Below are positions 9,510 to 20,597 of a DNA stretch of 64,000 bases, piece by piece (position 1 is the first letter of the stretch; every line of letters starts with the position of its first letter). The position numbers and the translations under genes were made by a program. The DNA lies in assembly GCA_902536065.1 (NCBI GenBank), contig CACAVZ010000003.1:1-64000 (forward strand), read 5' to 3'. The notes under the pieces are model-generated. The model saw only the letters and a program-made list of their open reading frames with translations. It searched no databases and was not told where the DNA came from. The stretch is from an uncultured Synechococcaceae cyanobacterium (GTDB lineage: Bacteria; Cyanobacteriota; Cyanobacteriia; PCC-6307; Cyanobiaceae).

Positions 9510-11967
9510 TCAATTTAAAAAATCATGAATGAATTTATTATCAGAATTATCAATAAGTATATTCCTTAAAACAATATTTTCTTTTAAATCAGGATCATCT
9601 CTAACAATTTTAATAGCCTCTTCACGAGCCTTATCAATAAGAAATTTATTATTAGGTAAATTATCCAGTACAAAATCAGGCAAGCCGGATTGTCTATATC
9701 CTAAAATCTGGCCTGGCCCTCTAAGCTCCAAGTCTTTTTCAGCAATATAAAAGCCATCGTTAGATTTTTGCAAAACACAAAGTCGTTTATTTTCTAATCC
9801 ATTTTTATCGGGGGTTACCAAATAACAAAAAGATTTTGTTGATCCTCTACCAACTCTCCCCCTTAATTGATGTAGCTGGGACAATCCAAATCTGTCCGAA
9901 TTATAAATAATCATAATTGTGGCGTTAGGCACATCAATGCCAACCTCAATTACTGTGGTTGAAACCAATATATTAATTTCATTCTTTAAAAAAGAATTAA
10001 TTACTTCATTCTTTTCTTGTGAACTTAATTTGCCATGTAATAATCCAACATTTTTGTTAAAAAAGACCTCTTCTGATAAATGTTTGAAAGTTTTCTTTGC
10101 GGAGCTTAAATTCATTTTTTTCTGAATCTTCTATAAGTGGCAAAATCACATAAGCTTGCTTTCCCTTATTGATCTCATCTTCAACAATCTTGAACAAGTT
10201 AGTTAAATCATCTTCTGAAATTATTTTTGTTGTTATAGGAACTCTCCCAGGAGGGAGTTCTGTAATTTGACTCACATCTAAATCACCATAAATAGAAAGC
10301 GCAAGTGTTCTTGGAATTGGTGTTGCTGTCATTGATAACAAGTTAGCATTTTCTCCTTTATTTAGTAATCTATTTCTTTGAGTAACTCCAAATCTATGCT
10401 GTTCATCAATTACGACTATCCCTAATGCATTAAAGATGACTTTATCCTCAAATAATGCATGAGTACCCACGAGAATATCAACTAATCCATTGTTCAAATT
10501 AGAAAAAATTTCTTTTCTCTTTTTTTGAGGAGTATTCCCAGTAAGTAGCTCAACAGAAACTAAAAGGGGATTCAAATATTTTAATAAATTTTTATAATGC
10601 TGTTCTGCCAATACCTCAGTTGGGACCATAAATGCACCTTGCAAGTTTTTTTCAATGACAAGTAAAAGAGACGCTATTGCAATTATGGTTTTACCGCTTC
10701 CCACATCTCCCTGAAGCAATCTAGACATTGGTACGGGACTAGATAAATCTTTCTTAATTTCATTTAAAACATTTTCTTGAGATTTTGTTAACTCAAAAGG
10801 AAAAGTATTTAAAAATTCTTTTAATAAAGATTTCTTTTGAGGTAATTGTTGGGAATTTGTATTTTTATTCGTTTTTCTTTTTCTAAGTAGGAACTTTATT
10901 TGAAGTAAGAATAACTCATCAAAAACCAAACGTTTTTTTGACTCAATAAGTGCCTGTTGAGTTGGTGGAAAATGAATATTAATCAACGACTCACCTTTTG
11001 ATAATAAAGATAAAGAATCAAGTTGCTTTTTATTTAAAATTTCTGGATATTGCTTTGCATAAATCAGTACCTTTTTCATAAGCTTAATAAAACTCATATT
11101 TGATAATGCTTCACCTAATGAATACAAGGGTAATATTTTACCTGAAAAACTAAAATTATCATTGTTATCCTTAAGAATTTCAATCTGCGGATCCACAAAA
11201 GTTTTGCCATACTCTGTCAATTTAACCTTTCCGGAAATTGCTAATTTGGTTCCAGGGGTATACAAAGTTTTTTGAGAAGTGAAGAAGGTGTAAGATCTAA
11301 ATCTTCTTCCTAAAAAAAATTTTGTAACCTTTATTGAAGACGTCTCATCAAAAACTACAATATTCATTATTGATAAATTACTATTTTTTTTACTCTTATG
11401 AATATAAAATCTTTTGACGTTTGCGATGCAAGTGTATAAATTATCTGGTTTTAAATTTATTATCTTGACTCTATTAGTATAGTCTAGATATGTTCTTGGG
11501 AAATAATTAATTAGATCTTTTATATGAAATATCCCTAATTCATTAAGCTTATTTTTATAAACTTTTCCTACATTTTTTATTAATGAAATATCTGAATCAA
11601 AAGACAAACTTGAATCAGCTTTATTCAGAAAAACATTATTAGAAATATTATTAGAACTTTCTATTTCTAGAGTTTTACCTAGTTTATAAAGATTTTTTCT
11701 TGTATCTATAATTAACCTTTTTCTTTGATTTTCATCTAATTTATTGTATTCATTATATTTTTTAGAAAATTCATAAAATATCCTTAAATATTCGTCTGAG
11801 AGATTCAGATTATCTAGTTTTTTTAAAGACTCATGCAAATAATCATTAAAATATTTTTCTCTTCCTAAGGTATTAATAAAGTTGTTTTCAGTTTCAATAG
11901 TAAGAGATTTTTGAAGAGGTCTTATCCAATCTTTAACTAATTTATTATTATTCCCGCTAATAGTCAC
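9510..11967 (-). pseudogene. recG: ATP-dependent DNA helicase RecG, split by a frameshift at an A7 run
   Basis: Two overlapping frames together make a full RecG of about 818 residues. The upstream frame (11967 to about 10115) holds the wedge domain, Walker A (LLQGDVGSGKT, about 413-423) and DEQH (about 519). It loses homology just after ILPLIEDSEK. The downstream frame (from about 10115 to 9510) resumes with the helicase C-terminal domain and motif VI (QLRGRVGRG). The switch falls on seven A residues of the coding strand (plus 10115-10121); one base fewer restores the frame. RecG remodels stalled forks and Holliday junctions. The break could be a real mutation, transcriptional slippage or a homopolymer sequencing error. 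Confidence 0.85.
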
Positions 11968-11989
11968 ATTTGAAAAAAGATTTATTTTT

Positions 11990-13072
11990 TCAACGTATCT
12001 TATTCAAAGTTATTTCTTTTTGCTTCCAATATGTCTCTTTTTTAATCAAATGCTGAAATTGATTTTTCAGCTCATTTATTTTGTTCCTTTGAACAGAAAG
12101 ATTTAGATTTTTAAACTCTAACTCAACAGTAGATATAATGAAGAAAATAATCCTTGGAAAATTATCGCCGACTATTGATGACTGATTTAAGTTTAATTCG
12201 AAATTAATAACAAAAGGATATGGATGTTTTATCATAAAATTTTTGCCTACTAAGTAATCAAAGGAATCTTTAGATATCATCCTTTTTATTAGATTTGCCT
12301 TGAATAATTCTTGGTTAATATTAAATGAAAGATTCAATAGTAAATTTTCCAATGACTCGTCTATTAAATCAAAATTATCAAGAATCTGAGTTTTTGGTAA
12401 TTTATCTATTTGAGTGATATTTTCTTTTTCTTGATATCTTAGTTTTTCCACTTTTTCTTCTCCTATTAATTCTAGTAAGGAGGAAATAAATTGTTTTTCA
12501 ACTCCTAAATTTTCAAAAATATTGTTTTTAGATAAATAATTATTATGGTAATTATTATCTAAATCAAGTGATACGAATCTCTCAAAATTATGAGCTTGAT
12601 AATATTGAGAAGTATTTAAAAAGTCTTCAGAGATCTCTAACTGAGTGGATTCTTTTAATTTAAAACCATCTTCATATTGAAATTTTTCTTTTTGATCATC
12701 GTTTATTTTTGTAGAACCATCCAAAATATTAAGATTAATTTCCTTATTTATATTTTTTTCAATTTCATTTATCTTTAATTGTTCTACTGTTAAAAAGGGT
12801 AAATTCGTTAATATTAATTTATTTATTTTTTTTTCAAAAAGACTGAAGAATTCATTTCCATTTAAGAAATTATCATTAATTGTGGGATAACTATATATTT
12901 GATTAAGGCCTTTTTCTACAGAGATGAAAAGTAGATCTCTTACTAAATTAAGATAAAGTTCATATTCCCTATAGATTTTTCTAGTTAATATTCTTTTTTG
13001 TATTTCTGCTCTCTCTAATTGAGAGTTAATTTTATCTAGATCTATGTAATTATTAAAATTCAAATCATTCAA
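11990..13072 (-). CDS. Conserved hypothetical protein between tsf and recG
   Basis: About 360 residues, rich in Asn, Lys, Ile, Leu and Glu, with no membrane segment or recognised motif. The N-terminal third (LERAEIQKRILTRKIYREYELYLNLVRDLLF) and the C-terminus (KNQFQHLIKKETYWKQKEITLNK) look like amphipathic or coiled helices. I place the start at TTG 13072, directly after the tsf stop; an ATG at 13132 exists, but it lies inside tsf in another frame. It sits in the apparent rpsB-tsf-recG transcription unit. No function can be assigned. Confidence 0.75.
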   Translation of the reverse strand: MNDLNFNNYIDLDKINSQLERAEIQKRILTRKIYREYELYLNLVRDLLFISVEKGLNQIYSYPTINDNFLNGNEFFSLFEKKINKLILTNLPFLTVEQLKINEIEKNINKEINLNILDGSTKINDDQKEKFQYEDGFKLKESTQLEISEDFLNTSQYYQAHNFERFVSLDLDNNYHNNYLSKNNIFENLGVEKQFISSLLELIGEEKVEKLRYQEKENITQIDKLPKTQILDNFDLIDESLENLLLNLSFNINQELFKANLIKRMISKDSFDYLVGKNFMIKHPYPFVINFELNLNQSSIVGDNFPRIIFFIISTVELEFKNLNLSVQRNKINELKNQFQHLIKKETYWKQKEITLNKIR

Positions 13073-13076
13073 GTGA

Positions 13077-13733
13077 CTAGTTTGTTTGCATTGATGCGAC
13101 CTCTTCAGCAAAGTCCATCTGATTTTTTTCAATACCTTCTCCCAATGTATATCTTGTAAAGCGCCTTACTTTGATATTTTCCCCAATTTTTGCAGCTGCT
13201 TGTTTAACAAGATCCTCAACTGTTAGAGAACTATCTTTAATGTAGGGTTGAGAAAGCAAAACAAGCTCATTAAGTCTTTTTGCTATTCTCCCTTCAACTA
13301 TTTTTTCTTTAATTTGTTCTGGTTTTCCAGATAAATCATCCCTACCCATTTCAATCTGCTTTTCTTTTTCCACAACATCTTCTGGTATTTCATCAATTGA
13401 TACATACTCAACATTTGGGCATGCTGCTACTTGCATTGAGACATCCTTCAACAGAGATTGGAATATATCACCTCTAGCAACGAAATCAGTTTCGCAATTT
13501 AACTCTAGTAAAACTCCGACTCTTGATCCAGTATGAATATAACTACCGATTGACCCTTCGGCCGCTACTCTTCCCGATTTCTTTTCAGCACTAGCTATGC
13601 CTTTCTTTCTTAACCACTCCAAAGCTTTATCTAGATTACCTTCAGTTTCGTTAAGTGCTTTTTTGCAGTCCATCATTCCTGCGCCAGTCTTGTCTCTAAG
13701 ATCTTTTACAAGTTTTGCTGTAATGTTTCCCAT
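13077..13733 (-). CDS. tsf: Translation elongation factor Ts
   Basis: 218 residues with the EF-Ts signature [16 protein letters not shown] (10-25) and the second family motif [12 protein letters not shown] (77-88). EF-Ts exchanges GDP for GTP on EF-Tu. The protein is of the short cyanobacterial/chloroplast-like type with one core domain and a C-terminal helix. It lies 44 bp downstream of rpsB in the usual rpsB-tsf operon, so it probably shares the structured rpsB leader as its control point. Confidence 0.98.
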   Translation of the reverse strand: MGNITAKLVKDLRDKTGAGMMDCKKALNETEGNLDKALEWLRKKGIASAEKKSGRVAAEGSIGSYIHTGSRVGVLLELNCETDFVARGDIFQSLLKDVSMQVAACPNVEYVSIDEIPEDVVEKEKQIEMGRDDLSGKPEQIKEKIVEGRIAKRLNELVLLSQPYIKDSSLTVEDLVKQAAAKIGENIKVRRFTRYTLGEGIEKNQMDFAEEVASMQTN

Positions 13734-13777
13734 TTGAAGTAATAAAAAATAGTGAATAGTAAATTTTAAATTAGAAT

Positions 13778-14482
13778 TTAATTTTTTCTTTCGGCATTAG
13801 AGCCCTTTCTACCCTCATTTATGGCATCTGCAAGTCTTCCTAAAATAAGTTGCACAGATCTAACGGCATCATCGTTACAGGGAATTGGAACTTCACACAA
13901 ATCCGGATCGCAATTTGTATCCAACATTGATACTAGTGAGATATCTAATTTTCTAGCTTCTAATACTGCATTAGATTCTCTTCTCTGATCAACTAAAACA
14001 ACTACGTCTGGTAATCTTCTCATCCCCTTAAGTCCGCCTAAGTATTTTTGTAATCTTTCAAGTTCTCTCCTTAAAACTGCGGCTTCTTTTTTAGGCCTCA
14101 TTGCTATTGAACCACTGCTTTCCATTCTTTCTAGATCCTTTAATCTTTCAATCCTGCCTTTCATTGTTGACCAATTAGTCAACATTCCTCCAAGCCATCT
14201 TTGGTTTACATATGCAGCTCCGCATCTAGTCGCTTCCTGAGCAACAACATCTGATGCTTGTTTTTTTGTACCGACGAATAAGAAACGTTTACCACTTTTT
14301 GCTGCGTTTCTTGTCCATTTATAAGCATTGTTCATACACAATGCTGTTTTCACAAGATCAATAATATGAACTCCATTTCTAGCGCAATATATATATTTAG
14401 ACATCTTGGGATTCCAACGTCTAGTTTGATGCCCAAAATGAGCACCAGCTTCCATCATTTCAGATAGTGATACAACAGCCAT
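13778..14482 (-). CDS. rpsB: 30S ribosomal protein S2
   Basis: 234 residues. The family signatures are visible: [19 protein letters not shown] near the N-terminus, [23 protein letters not shown] and [21 protein letters not shown]2 binds late to the 30S head and recruits S1. The start is ATG 14482. A conserved-looking pseudoknot-shaped leader lies at 14494-14557, consistent with autogenous control by S2 as known for rpsB-tsf operons in other bacteria. Confidence 0.98.
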   Translation of the reverse strand: MAVVSLSEMMEAGAHFGHQTRRWNPKMSKYIYCARNGVHIIDLVKTALCMNNAYKWTRNAAKSGKRFLFVGTKKQASDVVAQEATRCGAAYVNQRWLGGMLTNWSTMKGRIERLKDLERMESSGSIAMRPKKEAAVLRRELERLQKYLGGLKGMRRLPDVVVLVDQRRESNAVLEARKLDISLVSMLDTNCDPDLCEVPIPCNDDAVRSVQLILGRLADAINEGRKGSNAERKN

Positions 14483-14493
14483 AATTTAAAAAG

Positions 14494-14557
14494 GTTTCGG
14501 GTTAGCCTCCATCTGACGGGGAATTAGTATTAATAATTCACCCGAAACTGTCAGATG
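14494..14557 (-). promoter_or_regulatory. rpsB 5' leader with pseudoknot-forming repeats
   Basis: Two perfect inverted repeats are interleaved, so both stems together form an H-type pseudoknot rather than nested hairpins. Stem 1 pairs CATCTGAC (plus 14510-14517) with GTCAGATG (14550-14557). Stem 2 pairs GTTTCGGGT (14494-14502) with ACCCGAAAC (14540-14548). The second stem ends 11 nt before the rpsB start codon, so folding could occlude initiation. A GGAGG lies between the stems, too far upstream to be the ribosome-binding site. S2 autoregulation is inferred from operon identity. Confidence 0.7.
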
Positions 14558-14610
14558 TGTGAAATTTACTTCAGATATTTTAGCAAGTGATGTGTATTTA
14601 TAAAAGTTTT

Positions 14611-15522
14611 TTATCTTGATTTGGTTAACTCTTTAATGTATATCATATTTAGAGGGATCCTAAGTATCTCAAGTGCAAGTCTATTTCTTCCTATTTTTAC
14701 TAGGAATCTTAATAAAGGAAGGATTCTACCAACACTGATTAGTCCTCCCAAGCAAAGAATTTGCCAAAGTAAATTATGGAGAGGAGTAAATTGAATCATA
14801 AATCTAACCCTTAAATTTGAGTGTTTTTTATAAAACACTAAAGCCATTTTTGCTCTCTCTTTTTCTTGAGCTATTAATGAATCTATTTGTTCGCAATTAA
14901 ATGGTGGATGCCAATGAAAACCTACTGCATTTGGGCATTTAATTAATTTTGTCCCAATTTTTTTTAATCTTTCTCCAAGTTCTAAATCCTCCCAACCGTA
15001 AAGACTAAAAGAAGTATCAAATAATCCCACACTAAAAATCAATTCTTTTGATATCGCTACGTTCCCAGTAGCAAAGTATGCAAAAGAAGTGTCCATTATT
15101 TTATGTTTTTCACTCTGAGGATTTAGAAAATTAGATGTATTCACTACCGAGCCATAGGTAAAACATTTTTTATCATTTTTTCTCCAAGAGGCAAGTAATT
15201 TTTCTACGTGGCAATTTATAAAATTGTCTAAAACAATAAGATCACTATCAATGAATATAATAATTTCATATTTTGATTTAATTACTCCCAGATTTCTTCC
15301 AAGTGCAGGCCCACCATGTTCTTGCTGAAATAGAATGACGTGTGGGAGATTAGCTTTGTTTTTATTTATCCATGAGGTTGTCCCATCAGTTGATCCATCA
15401 TCAACTACTACTACTTCATAATTACTGACATTTGTATTTAATTTTTGATTCTCAAGCGCGAATAGACATTTCTCTAATATGGGTAATCTATTGTAAGTCG
15501 GTATAACAATACTTACATTCAT
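14611..15522 (-). CDS. Glycosyltransferase family 2
   Basis: 303 residues, GT-A fold: VSIVIPTYNRLPILEKCL at the N-terminus, VVVVDDGSTDGT for nucleotide binding, and IIFIDSDLIV as the DxD-equivalent metal site. YGWEDLELGERLKKIG matches the downstream ED-type catalytic motif of GT2 enzymes with a GT27-like C-terminal domain. It transfers a sugar from a nucleotide donor to an unknown acceptor, probably a cell-surface glycan. It is a monocistronic-looking gene downstream of a long spacer after rpsB. The substrate cannot be read from the sequence. Confidence 0.88.
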   Translation of the reverse strand: MNVSIVIPTYNRLPILEKCLFALENQKLNTNVSNYEVVVVDDGSTDGTTSWINKNKANLPHVILFQQEHGGPALGRNLGVIKSKYEIIIFIDSDLIVLDNFINCHVEKLLASWRKNDKKCFTYGSVVNTSNFLNPQSEKHKIMDTSFAYFATGNVAISKELIFSVGLFDTSFSLYGWEDLELGERLKKIGTKLIKCPNAVGFHWHPPFNCEQIDSLIAQEKERAKMALVFYKKHSNLRVRFMIQFTPLHNLLWQILCLGGLISVGRILPLLRFLVKIGRNRLALEILRIPLNMIYIKELTKSR

Positions 15523-15583
15523 GATTATGTCTTAAATATGCATAATATATTAAATTCTAAAAGATAAAAATAAAAGATATTCC

Positions 15584-15733
15584 CTAATCAGCTGCACCGC
15601 CATTATTTGCTGTGCCTGAAACATTTCCACCATCAGGTCTTCCATCAGTTCTTAATTTCCTTTTTTTGAATTTTCTAGCATAGGCTCTATTACGTTCCTG
15701 CTTTTCTTTTTTTAGATTCCTTCTCTTAGACAT
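15584..15733 (-). CDS. Small basic conserved protein, 49 aa
   Basis: A 49-residue protein starting MSKRRNLKKEKQERNR: the first 27 residues are almost all Lys/Arg/Glu helix, the tail is Gly/Asn/Asp rich (GRPDGGNVSG). The codon pattern is clean and there is no overlapping gene. The composition is that of a nucleic-acid- or ribosome-binding peptide, but no family is recognised. It lies 18 bp upstream of nothing co-oriented; the devA stop is 19 bp further along plus. Confidence 0.65.
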   Translation of the reverse strand: MSKRRNLKKEKQERNRAYARKFKKRKLRTDGRPDGGNVSGTANNGGAAD

Positions 15734-15751
15734 AAAATTTTTAACTTTTAA

Positions 15752-16480
15752 TTATATTAGCTCACTATGAGCACTATATATTTTACCATCTTCCATATTT
15801 AATATCCTATCAGCCATATCAGAAATTCTTGGATCATGCGTCACCATAAGTACAGAACAATTTTGCTCTTTTGCTAGTTTCCTTAAAAGGGTTACTATTT
15901 CTCTTCCTGTGACACTATCTAAAGCAGAAGTCGGCTCATCAGCTAATAAAAGTTTTGGATTAGCAGATAAAGCCCGAGCAATTGCTACTCTCTGTTTCTG
16001 CCCACCAGATAAGTCATTTGGCAATTTTTTGTGATGTTCTTCTAATCCTACGGCTGACAACCAATTACGTGCTATTTCACGTCTTTGCAAATATGTTAAA
16101 CCTTTTATTAAATCGGCGCCCATCTGGACATTTTGTTCTGCTGTTAAACATCTCAGAAGATTGTGACCTTGAAAAATCATTCCAATACTTCTTCTAAGAA
16201 TCTGACGAGTTTTCCTTGATGCTCCATTTAACTGATTATTTAAAACAGTTAAATCTCCACTTTGACAGGTTCTCAAGGCACCAATTAATGTTAAAAGAGT
16301 CGTTTTACCGCATCCAGAAGGTCCTTTCAAAAGAACCAACTCTCCTTTATCAATATTTAAATTAACGTCATTGAGAACTTGTTTTTTATTCTCATTTTTT
16401 CCATAAAAGTGACTCAAATTATTTATTGAGACTGTTTTAAGGTTTTTAACATTATTTTTTGATTTATTAGATTTAAACAT
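15752..16480 (-). CDS. devA: DevA-type ABC exporter ATPase
   Basis: 242 residues. Walker A is GPSGCGKTT (53-61), the ABC signature is LSGGQKQRVAIARAL and Walker B is LLLADEPTSALD. The fold is of the LolD/MacB type. With the DevC permease and DevB fusion protein upstream in the same operon it forms a DevBCA-type exporter; in heterocystous cyanobacteria such a pump exports glycolipids with TolC. Prochlorococcus makes no heterocysts, so the substrate here is unknown. It starts 14 bp after the devC stop. Confidence 0.92.
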   Translation of the reverse strand: MFKSNKSKNNVKNLKTVSINNLSHFYGKNENKKQVLNDVNLNIDKGELVLLKGPSGCGKTTLLTLIGALRTCQSGDLTVLNNQLNGASRKTRQILRRSIGMIFQGHNLLRCLTAEQNVQMGADLIKGLTYLQRREIARNWLSAVGLEEHHKKLPNDLSGGQKQRVAIARALSANPKLLLADEPTSALDSVTGREIVTLLRKLAKEQNCSVLMVTHDPRISDMADRILNMEDGKIYSAHSELI

Positions 16481-16494
16481 TATATTTTCAATTA

Positions 16495-17667
16495 TTAAAA
16501 AATTTCGGCAGGATCAGCGTCAACTAATTTACGCATCGCAACAGCGGCGGACCCCATACACATTACTAAAACTAAAACGAAAATTAAAATAGTTTTGTCT
16601 GCGTCCATTATTATGGGTAGTTTTGTAGAACTTCTTATAACTGAGTAAAGTATTTGACCAGAGAAATAAGCAGGTAAATAACCAAACAATGCCAACAAAA
16701 AACCCTCTCTGGCTACAACAAAGAAAAGGGACTTAAGTCTATACCCCATTGCCAATAAGGTGGCGTACTCTGGGAGGTGATCTGTAACATCACTATAAAG
16801 AATTTGATAAACAACCACACACCCTACGACGAAACCCATCAATGCTCCCAAGCTAAATATAAAACCTATTGCAGTACTATTTTTCCAATAATTCTTCTCA
16901 AATTCTATAAATTGATTTTTTGTAAGGACCCTCACATCATTTGGGAGTGAGTTATTTAATATCCTTGAAATCAATTCAGGATCAGAGCCTTTTTTTAGCT
17001 TTACCAAACCAATTTCTATACTTCCAGGAGGATTAGCAGGAAAAAGTCTTAAGAAGGTTTCTCGACTAGTTATCAAATTACCATCTGCGCCAAAAGATGG
17101 TCCCAACTCCACAAGGCCCTCAACAATTACTCTTTTACCAGCAACCTCAGTCTCAACTTTTTTTGCAGATAAGAACCATTCTTCAATCGGTCCGAATTCA
17201 GGTCTAGATAGTTTGTCAAAAAGAACTCTTGATGGATTTCTCAATTTATAAGCTTTCTTTGAGAATCCCTCATCTAAAAGAAGTGAATCGGAGGGATTAA
17301 AACCTAATGCAAGTATTGATCTAGTTTTAAGATTTTCGGGATTTCTCCAAAGTAAATAATTTAGATTAACGGGAGCAGTTTTTTCAACATCCTCTACTGC
17401 AAGAGTTTGAATTAATCTTCTTTTTGGGAATCCACTCATGCTTATAGAACTTTTTGATCTGGGACTTATCAAAACAAGATCGGCATCTAGAAGTTTATGA
17501 ATAGTTACGCTCGTGTCAAATAAACCATCTCTAAAACCTAATTGCATAAACATCAAAATCCCTGCAAAACTGATTCCAGCTATGGCAACTGCTAACCTTA
17601 ATGGTTGCCTCGTTAGCAACAACCAAGCTAGTGGTATTTTTCTAAATTTTAAAAAAGAAAAATTCAT
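16495..17667 (-). CDS. devC: DevC-type ABC exporter permease (FtsX fold)
   Basis: 390 residues with the MacB/FtsX layout: one N-terminal membrane helix (IPLAWLLLTRQPLRLAVAIAGISFAGILMF), a large periplasmic domain, then three C-terminal helices (about 270-295, 315-340 and 355-378). It forms the membrane channel of the DevBCA exporter. ATG 17667 shares its A with the devB stop (TAATG), so devB and devC are translationally coupled. Confidence 0.9.
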   Translation of the reverse strand: MNFSFLKFRKIPLAWLLLTRQPLRLAVAIAGISFAGILMFMQLGFRDGLFDTSVTIHKLLDADLVLISPRSKSSISMSGFPKRRLIQTLAVEDVEKTAPVNLNYLLWRNPENLKTRSILALGFNPSDSLLLDEGFSKKAYKLRNPSRVLFDKLSRPEFGPIEEWFLSAKKVETEVAGKRVIVEGLVELGPSFGADGNLITSRETFLRLFPANPPGSIEIGLVKLKKGSDPELISRILNNSLPNDVRVLTKNQFIEFEKNYWKNSTAIGFIFSLGALMGFVVGCVVVYQILYSDVTDHLPEYATLLAMGYRLKSLFFVVAREGFLLALFGYLPAYFSGQILYSVIRSSTKLPIIMDADKTILIFVLVLVMCMGSAAVAMRKLVDADPAEIF

Positions 17668-18580
17668 TAGGGAATAAATTTTGCAATCACTTTCATTCCT
17701 GCATAGTTTTGAACGATATCTATAGAATCTTGATCTAGTTTTACTAGTACCTCGATAATTCGTGAATCAGCATCCCCTGTTGGATCAGTCGATAGAACTT
17801 TTCTTTGTTTTACCTGAGGACTAATCCTAATCACCTTTCCCTTAAGTTTTTTTTGGAAGCCTCCATTCTCACTGCTCAATAAAACATTCTGAGAGATAAA
17901 GACCCTATCGATATCAGATTCATAAACCTCTATCAAAGCTTCCATTTTTTGACTAGAACCAATATCCAAAATTCCTTCATTTTGAGGCCTTTCACCAACT
18001 CGAGTGTTTATTCCAAGGATAAAACCATCTATTGGACTTCTTAGTTTTGAATTAAAGAGATCTACCTTAATGTTTTTTTGATCTCCGATAAGGTTTATTT
18101 TCTGTTTTTGTAATTTTAATAATTCATCTTTTCTCTTTGAAAACTCTACAAAAGAATATACATCTTTGTTCAAAGCTAACTCATACCTCTGAATTTGATC
18201 TTTCTTTAGGGTAATTTCTTCGTTAATAATATTAATTAGATTTTCGTTTCTTTCAAGATCAGCGATTAATTTTTCTCCATTTTCAAAGATTGCGAGAATA
18301 TCACCTTTTTTTACAAAATCCCCTTCATTTACTAAAATCTCGACAATTCGGGGGGGAGAGCCAAACTGACTTATTGGAGCTGCCAATTGTCTAATCTCTC
18401 CCGAAGGAGAAAGTTGACCAAGTGCAGCAACAGCTGTAATAGGAGGTATGAAATCTGAAGTTATTTCCTCTTTAAATTTTGAACTAGATTTATTATTTCC
18501 AGAACAGGAAATAACGCCAAGAGATATTGGTGTAAATAATAAAAAATAAATAAATAAATTTTTTAATATTTTTAATTTCA

Positions 18581-18581
<1 letters not shown>
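17667..18581 (-). CDS. devB: DevB-type membrane fusion protein (HlyD family)
   Basis: 304 residues with an N-terminal lipobox-like signal (GVISC, Cys26), a biotinyl-lipoyl half-motif (VNEGDFVKKGDILAIFENGEKL), a coiled-coil hairpin (about 105-160) and the second lipoyl half (LRSPIDGFILGINTRVGE). It links the inner-membrane ABC permease to an outer-membrane channel. The start ATG overlaps the stop of pcyA by one base (TAATG), so the exporter is translationally coupled to a bilin reductase gene, an arrangement that is not functionally obvious. Confidence 0.9.
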
Positions 18582-19330
<749 letters not shown>

Positions 19331-19346
19331 TTAAGGAAGAACTGAA

Positions 19347-20597
19347 ATGAAAGTAGGAGACGTTAACTACTACACCCATTCAAGCAAAACTAGATGTGTG
19401 TTTGTGGACAATAAAGAATTACCGCTTATAAGCATCGATATTTGGTGCAAAGCAGGTTCTTCATTTGAGGATGTTGAAAAAAATGGCACTGCTCATTTTC
19501 TAGAACATATGATTTTTAAAGGATCTAACAAAATAATGCCAGGTGAGTTTGACCATAAAATTGAATCACTAGGCGGAGTAAGTAACGCTTCAACTGGTTA
19601 TGATGATGTACATTACCATGTCTTAGTTCCACCCAATAACTTTAAAGAATCACTAGCTCTTTTGACAAATATTGTCGTTGCTCCAGATTTTAATCCTGAT
19701 GAATTTATAAAAGAAAAAGGGGTAGTTATTGATGAAATAAAACAACAAAATGATCAACCTGAAGAGAGACTATTTAATTATTTTTTGCAAAGGGTTTGGT
19801 TAAGTCCTAATTATGCCAATTCGATCTTGGGAACTGAACATAGTATTAAAAACTTAGAGATAAATGACCTTGTTAAATTTCATAGCAAACATTACACTAC
19901 CGAAAAAATTTGTATTGCAATTGCGGGTAATCTCTCCGAAAAAATTTATAAAATTTTTGAAAAAAGTGATCTATCTGGCATAAAAGAAAGTCCAAATTTA
20001 ATAAATCTAAAAAATAAACCTTCTTTAAAAATAAGGAATGGTAGAGAGTCAGTTAAGTTTGATAATTTAGAGTTTTCAAGAATATTTATGGCTTGGTTTA
20101 TCCCAAACCTAAATGATCAAAAAATTATTATTGGACTTGAGATATTAGCATCCATACTCTCTGTTGGAAGAAACAGCAGATTAGTTAAAATTTTAAAAGA
20201 AGATAGTAATCTTGTTGAGTCGGTATATGTAGATGTAAATGCTGGAGAATTAGGAGGATTATTTATAATGGAAGCAAGTTGTGAGTCCAAACATATTGAC
20301 TTAGTAGAGAAGCAAATTAATAAAACAATAGATGAGATCTCAAATTGTAAAGTCTTGGCTATGGATGAAATAAAAAAAGCAATAAATATTGTTAAAAGTA
20401 ATTATATCTTTAATTTAGAGACATCTACACAACTCTCTTCATTCTTTGGAAATGAACTTCTTTGGGGGAGAAAATCATCAATAAATAATTTAGATAATCA
20501 TTTAAAATATTGGAACGACTTGGATAACTTCAAAGAGATCACAGAATATATCCGTGGAGAGAAATTTACATTAGTTGCATCCCCTGGTAAATGTTAA
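19347..20597 (+). CDS. M16 zinc peptidase, catalytic partner
   Basis: 416 residues. The inverted zinc motif HFLEH occupies residues 50-54, with the downstream acidic ligand in the helix EFIKEKGVVIDEIKQQ near 125-140. The layout is the two-domain M16B (processing-peptidase-like) half. Such proteins cleave short peptides inside the cell or periplasm. It overlaps the following M16 gene by 7 bp. It probably needs that protein as a partner to form the closed chamber. Confidence 0.93.
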   Translation: MKVGDVNYYTHSSKTRCVFVDNKELPLISIDIWCKAGSSFEDVEKNGTAHFLEHMIFKGSNKIMPGEFDHKIESLGGVSNASTGYDDVHYHVLVPPNNFKESLALLTNIVVAPDFNPDEFIKEKGVVIDEIKQQNDQPEERLFNYFLQRVWLSPNYANSILGTEHSIKNLEINDLVKFHSKHYTTEKICIAIAGNLSEKIYKIFEKSDLSGIKESPNLINLKNKPSLKIRNGRESVKFDNLEFSRIFMAWFIPNLNDQKIIIGLEILASILSVGRNSRLVKILKEDSNLVESVYVDVNAGELGGLFIMEASCESKHIDLVEKQINKTIDEISNCKVLAMDEIKKAINIVKSNYIFNLETSTQLSSFFGNELLWGRKSSINNLDNHLKYWNDLDNFKEITEYIRGEKFTLVASPGKC

